Both the position numbers and the translations under genes were made by a program. This document shows positions 55,411-64,000 of a DNA stretch of 64,000 nucleotides, piece after piece. The stretch is from positions 19,473,001-19,537,000 of the forward strand of contig OX419758.1 of NCBI GenBank assembly GCA_948567375.1, read 5' to 3'. Position 1 is the first letter of the stretch; every line of letters begins with the position of its first letter. The notes beneath the pieces are model-generated. The model was given only the letters and a program-made list of their open reading frames with translations, was not told the DNA's origin and made no database searches. Source of the stretch: Lunularia cruciata. Its lineage: Eukaryota > Streptophyta > Marchantiopsida > Lunulariales > Lunulariaceae.

Positions 55411-57420
55411 ACTCCGATCTGATGTCTACTTCTTCCTCGGCTTCCAATCCTGAGGTAACTTCACTTACTACTCTGTCCTCGGGTTTCACAACTACTAATT
55501 CCTCTACCAATTCTAACTTTTCTCCTTCCTGATCTATAATTCCCATCATAGTTAATCCTTCTAAATCTCTATCTCCCGACCCACTCTTCTCTAACATCTC
55601 CATTGGTAACTCCAAAGGTATTTGTATTCCTATGTCATCTACTTTGGGTTTTGCTCTTACAGCCTTCCAAAGTTTATCTATCTCCAACTTCACTAAGTCT
55701 AATCTAATTGTGATATTGTCTTCCAATTCCAATATCTTCCTATCTACATGAGTTTTGAGACTGATAAGTAAGGCGTTCAAATCTTTATCCTTTGCATTTC
55801 TCCTCCTTGTCTCTTGCACCAACAACTTCAACTCGTGTAGTCTCGTCTCTTCAATTTGCACGCTAGCTTTTGTACTCAGCATCATGTTCATCTTTGTTAC
55901 TATCTCCTTCAATGGCTCCAGTCTCATTCTTCTCTCTTGTTCTTGATCTGCAAGCCAATCTTCTCTATACATTGCCAATTCCGCTTTGAACTTGGCTTTC
56001 ACTATCTCCTTCTCCTTCTCCTTCTCCTTCTGCATAATCTTCTCCTCCAGATTGCAAAGTAACTCTCTTAATCTTTCCTCCTCTCTATATCTCTACTTCT
56101 CCTTCTTCTTCTCCTTGTCAACTCCTCTTCTTTGACTTTAGAGTGCTCACCTTCAACTACACACTCTGTCCATCTGCTCGTAGTACTCATCGCTACTCTT
56201 GATTTGCAGGATGTACTATTGCTCCTACGCATCAACATCTCTTCTCAAGTTGGGGTGGAAATGGGACACCATCTGGTGTCTCTCTGCCGCATTGAGCAAG
56301 TTCAGCCCCAAATAAAAGTGGGCTGCAAATGGCACAATGTAATGTAGAGGCGACTTGTCTTGCAAATTCCACACCATCTGTCTTGTCCTCTAATGAAGAC
56401 ACTTTGCCTAGTTAATTGGCTCTCCTGCAAACATCTTATGGAAGAACACCGCTTGGTGCTTCATCACATAGGTCGTTCTCTTTGGCTTCAAGATCACCAT
56501 TAGAGTACTCACAATCCCCCTCTTGACAAGATCTTTATAGCTTTCCACTTTGTAGCTATTCTTTGTGCGCTTTGAAGAGAAGGCATCTCTCACTTCTTGG
56601 GTTTCTTTGGCTACTTCTCCCTTCCCCAAGAACGTGGCACCATGATTTGTGCCTGCCTCTCTCTCGAGTACTAATCTCCAATCCAACTTTGTCCATCAAG
56701 CCGGATTTCCCCTCTTTCCTTCTTCCTCAGGGCCATCGAGATACGTACTCTTGATGATCACGGTTATGAAACCCAGAAAACTAACATTCCAGTTCCATGC
56801 CAAGAATGTGATCCAAAGCCTTCTCAGGACCTTGATTCTCACGATCACATCTGACCTCCAAATTGCATGATTTCTCATTGTGAATTTGGAGTTCTTCTTC
56901 CCACCTCCCATCTTTCTCATCTCCACTCTGGGTTAGGGAGTATTCTTCCTATTGATTCCCTGATTAACTTTCTTGACTTCCTCTTGACACACTAATGTGT
57001 CTTTGACTACACTTCCCTTCCCACGAGCTCCTACAAGATGACCTCTTAATGGAAATGGAAAATTGCTTGTCATCGCTTTGTCTTTAGCCTAAATTTTATA
57101 GAGATGCGCCTCCTTCATCTTTCTTCACTTCAAGTTTCTCCCAAGAAATCACACTTCTTGCATGCTCTTGTCACTGTCAATTGTCCCTCATGCTTATGCC
57201 TACCATTTTTGTGAACGGTATCTTCTTGAATGTCTCGCCCCAAAGGAAAGTTGTTACACTGTCTTCACCTTGAGTTGAGCACCCCCAAGCCAAAGTCTCC
57301 TTACTTTGGGTTGCATGCTGATAGGGCAATTCCAAGTACCTCGCCTTTTGCCATGAAGTTACTTTACCTTGGGTTACACTCTGAGGACACTTTTCTTTGC
57401 CTTCTTCTGCCATACAAGCG
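55406..57420 (-). pseudogene. Unrecognised accessory coding region beside a family II LTR
   Basis: Minus strand, several frames that join into one former gene. 57413-57177 starts MAEEGKEKCPQ. 56926-56696 reads MGGGKKNSKFTMRNHAIW. 56686-56408 ends YVMKHQAVFFHKMFAGEPIN. After a stop it continues in frame as MVWNLQDKSPLHYIVPFAAH and FYLGLNLLNAAERHQ near 56340-56250. The last and best piece, 56035-55406 (209 codons), is a Lys/Glu-rich coiled coil (KEKEKEKEIVKAKFKAEL) with an acidic tail ending RSEL and a stop inside the LTR. I do not recognise the family. It may be an extra ORF between pol and LTR, a gag-like protein, or captured host sequence. The direction relative to the element depends on unresolved LTR polarity. 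Confidence 0.5.
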
Positions 57421-57439
57421 CAATTTGACTTCTTTTGTA

Positions 57440-57760
57440 CACTTCTTCTTCAGAAATAAGAAAAAACAAAAATGTGGGTACCACATAGCCCTACTTATAG
57501 CCATAGGAGAATGTGGTTTCATATGGTAGGAGGCTACTTCAATAGCTTATAATGAACCTCCTCTTAACCAAAAGGTAATATATTATGATTGTACTTTATT
57601 TTAGGACCTATTACAATGGTAGATTCAAGCACTTATGACATCCAATCATCTCTTTGATTGGGTCACAGACATATTACCAAGCCTTACATGCACAACACTC
57701 CTTGTGTTTATTGACTTTATATACAAAGACTCTAGGAGGATTCAATGCATAGACTTTCTT
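57440..57760 (+). pseudogene. Fragment of the same RT-like family (plus)
   Basis: Encodes HIALLIAIGECGF and LPSLTCTTLLVFIDF, KDSRRIQ. These match LQIALPIAMGG and MPCIECTTLPMFL...PRRFK of the minus copy (49270-48990). Only the C-terminal part remains. Confidence 0.6.
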
Positions 57761-57870
57761 TGGTGCTTAGCCCCATTTTACCTTTTTCATCTCTCCTTTG
57801 TACGGCTTGATAAGGTCTTCCCATCCTTCATTTTTCTACATGGTCATCCTTACATTTTACATCTAGGAGG
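57755..57870 (+). repeat. Segment shared with the host-gene island
   Basis: Similar to 43513-43640: TTAGC-CC/ACC-AT, CTCTCCTTTGTACGGCTTGA, GGTCTTCCCATCCTTC. Links an RT-like fragment with the flank of the cupin gene. Confidence 0.55.
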
Positions 57871-57910
57871 ATTCAAGCAAATCTTAATCAGCATATACAA
57901 ACTCACATCC

Positions 57911-58285
57911 TTATTAGCATTATAATAGTATGGAGTTAGCTAAATCTATATGTAGCTAATGCATGGTAGAATTAGCATATAGCTAATAAATTCTATGAAT
58001 ATTTAGAAACATCCAAGAAGCTTTTAGGAACTTTCCAAGGGTTGAGTAACTTGTATGCCAAGTAAAAATCTAGCTTAGCTTACATGCCAAGTAAATGACT
58101 AACTTAGTTTGGACTCAAGTAAGGTGGCTTCTAGAACAAAACTTCCTTGGAACTTATTTGGAGCCTCGTACCCAAGTTGTCTATAAATATCAAAGCCAAG
58201 CTCAAGCTCAAGCTAAGCATGCAAATTTTCCTTCATTTGAGAGTCCAGTGTGATCTTCCATTCTTCTATTTGTTTCTTCATGAGA
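57911..58285 (+). repeat. Family III LTR, third copy
   Basis: Diverged relative of 12652-13061. It has a TTCtaGAA module at 58129-58136, a spaced TTC/GAA at 58143-58152 and TATAAATA at 58182-58189. Ends are blurred. Confidence 0.6.
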
Positions 58286-58339
58286 GAGATAGTGATGGTC
58301 AATAGTAATAGCAAATAAAGGGAGCAACTTTCCAAGAAG

Positions 58340-58520
58340 TAGAAGATTAAGTGCAATTTCCAAAGCATAAGCCATTTGAGTGCAAGAATTTCCCCTATGC
58401 AATGGAGTACTTTGTATTTAATTGTGAGTGGTAATTTGAAGCTAAAAATCATCTAGATGAATGGAGACTTATCATTTTATCTTCAAGCCAATTAGATGGA
58501 GTGGTAATTCTAGTAGAGTA
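58340..58520 (+). pseudogene. Family III gag fragment
   Basis: Reads MEYFVFNCEW-FEAKN and LIILSSSQLDGVV, aligning with the gag ORFs at 12261 and 13500. Leader and PBS are missing, so the LTR and gag were joined by deletion. Confidence 0.65.
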
Positions 58521-60190
58521 TGCTTAATGGAAATTTATTGCTCAATCTCAACATAGGAAGAATTCAAGAGTGCAATAAATAAAAGATTCTAAGCGGTGAA
58601 TGCTACATAGGCCATACAAGATAGATTCATAATATTGAGGCAGATTGATTCTATAAGGAGCTACATAACTCAATTCCAAAACAAAATGATAATGATGTAT
58701 AGATATATACTTGAAGGAGATGGCCGCCATGTAAGAAGAATTATGAATGACATAGAAATTATCTTTAGGGTTTGACCCACATATAAAAGGAAGCTTAGTC
58801 TAGTATGGTTGTTGTTGGTTGGGATTTGCGGTTGTTGGTATTAGTGCATAGAGTTCTCAAGAATTGATCAATAACTATTTAGTAGAGGATGAGAAGAAGG
58901 ACTTTGGCAAAGGAAGGAGGATCTCCTAGTATCAAGACTTGCCTTGCAAGGCAAGGGATGGTCCTTTGGCATAAAGTGATAGCCTGTACCTAAGGGATAT
59001 AAAGCTTAAGCACCTTTATATTGTGGCTATCAACTTCTTTTATTAATGATTGCTAGAATCAATGGATGATTATGAAACTTGTATGAATTGGTGTTCTTGT
59101 TAATCCTTGCTAACCTATGACCCTACTACAGGATGTCCCATAGTCTTCCTACAGCATGAGGATAGGTGAGTAGAGAGTGAAAACTAAGAAGGTTGGTGGG
59201 CTCTCAAGGTTGACAAATGTGAGCCATCTTTAAGGTTAAGATTCCTACTATAGACTTGGCCCCACAATATGACAACATGCATTATGGGAATCTTGCTTGT
59301 AGGTCCTTCCTAAGCCTGGAGAAGGGGCTAGCAGCATAAGGGGTGTCTTGCAATTCCTTTGTCCTGCAATGACCTATAGCCAAACTATGGGTTAGGTCAC
59401 ACATGCCAAAACTTTTAACTCAGTGGTCAGTTAACTTGCATGTCCTCTCCACTCCCTTCTACAACTTGCATTGGTTGCCAATATTCACAACCACCCTGTG
59501 AGGATGTGATTGTATTTTTTTTGGAGGAAGCATTCTTTTTCAATAACAAATCAATAAAAATACTTGATTTTGGGTTGAGGGAAGCATTACATCTACATCT
59601 ACAAGTGCTACCATTTTCATTTGGGAGACACATTACCTCTTAGCTTGATAGGAAACAAAAGCATGGTGCAAAGAGATGTACCATATCTTGTTCATGGAAA
59701 TGAGACTATTTTCAATCAAGAAGATACATCACCTTCCAACTCAACAAAGAAGACACTTCTTATCAGGAGGAAGCATTACTTTTAGTTTCCACCATGAACA
59801 TTGCAAACTCCCAACTTCAAGCAATGTTTTTTTATGGCAAGTTCTTCTGCCCAAGGGATCCCCTCTACTTTGGCTTCATAGCTTTGGCTTTGTAGCTGAA
59901 AATACCTTCAACCCAATCTTGATGTCTACAATTATGGTAGCTCTAATTACAATGACTTTGACTTTGGTGGAAAAAAATTTGCATACTTCCGGGTTTAGTA
60001 GAGTTCACAAGACAAGAAGATTTTGAGTCATTCTAAAAATATTTGAGAATTTATGTATTACGCAAACATATATTTTGAATTTATGTATTACACAAAAAAC
60101 AAGAACAACTAAGTGACATAATAAACCAAATACATAAAGAACACAATGAAACCATATGTGCATTTATTCAAATATTCCCATATTTAGCAT
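58521..60190. other. Unassigned stretch before element H
   Basis: Contains the short palindrome CTTGCCTTGCAAGGCAAG (58940s). Plus ORF 59676-60026 (116 codons) has no recognised domain. May be the LTR/leader of element H, but no TG...CA ends or PBS were fixed. Confidence 0.35.
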
Positions 60191-60192
60191 CA

Positions 60193-61130
60193 ATGATAAT
60201 CCCAACTCAAGATCTTACAACAACCTTCAATTGGTTTAAGAATGCTCTACCCAAAGATATTCCAAACTTTCTAATCTACCACAAGTTTGCAAATCTAATC
60301 CAAGCTTTTGAGGAAGAACGCTATTGGGCTCAAGATAACAAGCAAGATATGGCCTTTTTGGACCACTACTTCATCATTCCAAGATTCAAAGGAAGTGTAA
60401 TGCATAATCCCTATGCTACTACTCATGGCTTCACACAATCTAACTCTTTCTATAGGGGAAGCTCCTCATGCTGCCTTGAGCCCATATATGGTATCACAAG
60501 CAATGCCTATATATGACCAATTGTCATTATCTCTCCCATAGTTTTTCTTGTAGCTCCTATGGCCCTACTTGCTCCCATAGCTACCTTGCTTTTTGTAACA
60601 ACCACTAAAATGGAGGATATCCAAGTCAAGTTGGAATGTCTAGAGAATCTTCATTTAGCACACCAATCTCAAAAGAGAAGTCCGGTTAACACTACCACAC
60701 AAGGAGAAATCTCTTGTACTCATTGTATGAGATGGGGCTACACCAATGCTTAGTGTGCTACTTGGGACATTCCAAATTTTAGTGTCTTTTGTAGGAGTTA
60801 CGGGCATATCATGGAAAATTGCAAAACATTATGAAGATGCCATGAAACCCAAGAAGAAAGGGTGCATGTTATGGATGTTGTCCCATAGTAGAATGACTTC
60901 AACCAACACTTACATGAACCCCCTTTCAAGGTCGACAAAGAAATGGACAAGTACATGACCATCCATAGCCAATATATGTTGCCACATTTGCAATGAGAAT
61001 CATTATGCAAATCAATGTTCCAAAAAGCTTGCACATTGTGCATTTTGCATTGGCACTCACACTATGACACAATTTCCAGATTGTAGGAACTTTATACCAC
61101 AAATACAGCAAGTGCTGGTATAAAACAATC
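60193..61130 (+). pseudogene. Gag of element H
   Basis: ORF 60193-60516 (FNWFKNALPKDIPNFLIYHKF, IQAFEEERYWAQDNKQDM) looks like a gag core. Near 60715-60830 two degenerate knuckles occur: CTHCMRWGYTNA (His replaced by Tyr) and CRSYGHIMENC (first Cys pair damaged). A further Cys-rich stretch lies at 60980-61090. Confidence 0.6.
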
Positions 61131-63050
61131 CACACTACAATGATAGTCTTAATGGAATTGTGTGTTTTATCATAGTAGAAGATGTTTGTATCCTAAGAGA
61201 AGCAACCCCTACCAATAAAAGTGCTATTGCAAAGGCAACTATCTTCCTTATGACTCAATCCAACACATATGTTGTGCTTGATCAAGATAGTACCCCCAAC
61301 TTAGTGAGCTACTTTGAAAGTTTTGATGAAGAGACCATATGAGAAACCCTACTCAACCAGTCCTAGAAATGTACAAGGCAGCGGTCCCTATGTTTAATAC
61401 CCTCACAAGGCAACCACCCACTTCTATCATACACAACTATGATATCATGACTGATTTGTCTAACATAAGAGCCAACATTATTTTCAAACAACTCTGCAAA
61501 GTATCCGTTACAGAATGCAAAAAACTTCAAAACTTTCTATTAAAGAAGCAGCTGATAAAAATATGCTTCAAGGAACCACTGATCAAGAAAGCATCCCAAA
61601 CCTTGCACAACCCTCAATAAGACCTTTTAGTTTCAACCACACCTTCAAATATAGGCAGCTTGCACTCACTTACTCAAGATCATCCATAGACATTGGCACC
61701 GGATAGCTTCCATGCTACTTTTGTAGACCGGGAATCACCAAATCTCTAGGTATTATACACCAAGGTACGTGATCCAAATCATCCCAAAAAATTGAAGGTA
61801 GTGTCATCCCAAATTTTTGCATAGACTTAAGTCTTCAGTAAATATCATGACAAAGGGAGTCATGGAGACATTATGGCTAAGAAGAATGACAAAAACTCCC
61901 ACTCTCCTCTAAATAGAAAATAGGAGACAACATCACCTCCTTGGTCTATTATCAAAGGTCCTCATACTCATTAGTGAGCAAAACCTTCTTAGTTGATTAC
62001 CTCATCATGCACACCCTTGCCCTGGTACAATTCCTGTTGTTATTAGGCATCATGTGGCTGGTCAAGGCCTATTTTTATCACCTTATGGTGGATAGGAAAA
62101 TTGACATTCAAAAAAAAATCTAAACATCTGATACTTCCAATGTATCCAATAGAACCAATTTCAAGCTTGGATCAAGAAGGAGAGATGACTTTTAACATTA
62201 TTACATGGAGCTTGATCATGTTGATAGCAACAAAGAACTCATAGATGTCATCACTAATTTTTTGTTCATTATGGAGGTCAAGATGAGTGGCCTTACTATA
62301 CCAAAATTCATGATAGCCTCCTCCTACTAACCTTCTAATTGAGTTCTCACTCAAATCCCTAGAACCACAACATGTTCTTGACATTCTTGCTTCCTTGATA
62401 GTTCCTGATCATTGCTCAAACTCCAAGGACAAATCCACTATCTATGACAACACTACTTACCATTGACCAAAATTCCTCTTGCCTTTTATAAAGTAGCATA
62501 CTTGTCAAACCTCAACTACATCTTTTTTCTACATCAAGGATGATATTGACTGCCAAGATGAGGAAACTAAGCTTGAATGTCTTCATGTTTATGGATCTCT
62601 TCTTGACAACAACCTTATTCCACACCTAAAAATCATTTTGAAAACTATGCCCTAGAAAGATGTTCCTACTAAACCAATGAACAACCTCTTAGTGCTCTTG
62701 TAGATAGATCTAAATTTGACACACATACACCTCATTGTGGTAGATAATACCACTAAGCCTGCAAAATGATTGTTGAAGGAACAAGAAACCCATCACAAAA
62801 TTCCCAAAGACATGCTACAAAAATATTTCTAAGAGAAACCTCACAAACAGCCTTCCAACCTATTCCTCTTCAGGTTGTAGATGAGTTACATAACCTAGTT
62901 ACATAACCCTTCACAACCCAATGAAGAACCAAAACATGTGAAGATTAGCACCAACATGCCAAATGAAGACCAACTTGCTTACCAAATTCTCTTTATGAGT
63001 TTCAAGATGTGTTTTCCTATGACCATACATATATTTTAGTTGTTGATCCT
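61131..63050 (+). pseudogene. Middle region of element H
   Basis: ORF 61160-61342 ends DSTPNLVSYFESFDEETI and the next starts immediately (61339-61620). These may be the gag-protease linker, with VLDQDST a possible protease remnant. Acidic and Asn-rich sequence follows with many stops. Assignment by position only. Confidence 0.35.
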
Positions 63051-63990
63051 TAGTGATGTAAGCATTAGATTTTACTCCATCCAGTTACCACCCTACTAGG
63101 TCCAAACCTTACCAATTGAAACCAATTTTACTCTAAAAAGGTATTGGGGAAACTAGACAAGCTACTCAAGTGCGGGTTCATATATCCCATCAGAGAGATA
63201 GAGTAGGCTTCTCCAATCATAGTAGTCCCAAAGAAGGATATGGTGTTGACTTTTGGAAACTGAATGCCCAAATTATCCCAAACACCTTTCCAATCCCATT
63301 CACATTAATGAAATTGGACAAGGTTGCCCACAACCAATGCTTCTTGATCATGGATGGATATTTTGGCTACAACCAAATTGTTATTACCCTAGAGGACTAG
63401 TAGAAGACCACCTTCATCATAGAGTGGGACATCTATGCTTACCAAGTGATGCCCTTTGGATTATAGAACTCTCCTACAATATTCCAATGTTATGATGAAC
63501 TCTTTCCATGAAGTCCAGGCTGAAATGGAACTATATCTCAATAATATGTGGGAGCATAGTGCATACATTGACCACATTTGGGCCATCTTACATTGCAAAC
63601 AAGTAAGAATCTCCTTCAACCCGCAAAATGCTTATTCACAATGTGTTGTGGCTCCCTTCTTGGCCACCTTGTTTGTGAGAATGGTATCATGGTAGATCTC
63701 AAAAAGATCTAGATCATCCAAGCACTACTTGCACCAAAGACAATCCACATGCTCCACAATTTTCTAGGCTATATAGGTTATTACCTGCAATACATCCCCA
63801 TATATGCAAAAATTGCTTTTATGCTATTGGCCTTATTCAACTCTATAATTGGATTCTTTTTTTGGATAGACAAATGCACATAAATATTTGAAACCTTGAG
63901 ATGCAAGTTGGCTATTTCTTCAATCTTGGCTGCACCAAATTGTATCTTGATTTTTCATGTCTTTTTTGAAACCTCAAATATTGCTACAAG
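63051..63990 (+). pseudogene. Reverse transcriptase of element H, catalytic residues lost
   Basis: WKLNAQIIPNTFPIPF, LIMDGYFGYNQIVI (first Asp kept), FIIEWDIYAYQVMPFGL then a stop, SPTIFQ. The YxDD box reads YLNN (63534-63545), both Asp changed to Asn. HIWAILHCKQVRISFNPQ and FLGYIGYYLQYIPIYAK follow, then the RNase H approach. Confidence 0.8.
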
Positions 63991-64000
63991 TGTATTCTTG

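Larger units (their letters stand above)
60190..64000 (+). mobile_element. Old Ty3/gypsy element H (plus, runs off the window)
   Basis: Gag-like sequence with knuckle remnants at 60190-61130, an unresolved middle (61140-63000) and an RT with RNase H start at 63060-64000. Many stops and frameshifts. Confidence 0.7.

Noticed and set aside
59676-60026. 116-codon plus ORF as a gene
   Set aside because: No domain, no homologue in the window, likely leader or LTR of element H.
1-64000. tRNA, rRNA or organelle insertions
   Set aside because: No cloverleaf, B-box pair or rRNA-like conserved block was recognised on reading; a tRNAscan run would settle it.

Overview
This window looks like heterochromatic or intergenic DNA from a land-plant nuclear genome. 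It is made almost entirely of nested, mostly decayed LTR retrotransposons of the Ty3/gypsy type (pol order PR-RT-RNase H-IN), solo LTRs, and remnants of a non-LTR-type reverse transcriptase. One short island, about 43.0-46.1 kb, has a different base composition and carries the only convincing host gene, a spliced secreted cupin-fold protein. I cannot name the species. The RT-like family and the cupin protein slightly favour an early-diverging land plant (bryophyte or lycophyte), as a weak inference from memory. I saw no rRNA, tRNA or CRISPR signal. Family letters below are mine.

Layout. 1-7045 is family A copy A1 on the minus strand, cut by the window edge, with a gag-pol frame open for 1,594 codons. 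7053-7840 is an LTR of family II. 7841-12632 is a decayed minus-strand gag-pol of family III, with its RT domain tandemly duplicated. 12159-13613 is a near-perfect inverted repeat (two arms of about 473 bp) flanking a 410-bp family III LTR full of heat-shock-element motifs. 13614-16310 is unassigned AT-rich DNA. 16497-23841 is family A copy A2 on the plus strand: two 683-bp LTRs, a GTAC target duplication, intact gag, broken pol. It sits inside family C sequence. 23842-42120 is a mosaic of family C in both orientations (23.8-26.4 kb plus, 28.8-38.46 kb minus, 38.46-42.1 kb plus), with a family A solo LTR (A3), repeat E and a further gypsy pol remnant (F) embedded. 42120-47300 holds the host-gene island and its flanks. 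48770-50770 is a minus-strand RT-like pseudogene split by a family III solo LTR. 54628-57420 is a family II LTR abutting a degraded accessory coding region with a long coiled coil. 57440-58520 holds an RT-like fragment and a family III LTR-gag fragment. 60190-64000 is an old plus-strand gypsy element (H).

How the parts relate. A1 could supply a complete Gag-Pol, subject to the part outside the window. A2 has an intact Gag and conserved cis-signals (LTRs, PBS) but a TAG between gag and pol, a pol frameshift, a mutated integrase Asp and a missing 3' end, so it reads as a young non-autonomous derivative that needed help in trans. Both carry an extra ORF between the LTR and gag with a CCHC knuckle and a second Cys/His cluster. 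Family III LTRs carry heat-shock-element arrays just upstream of a TATA box in at least three copies, suggesting a heat-responsive retrotransposon lineage. The other elements are fossils that record the nesting order.
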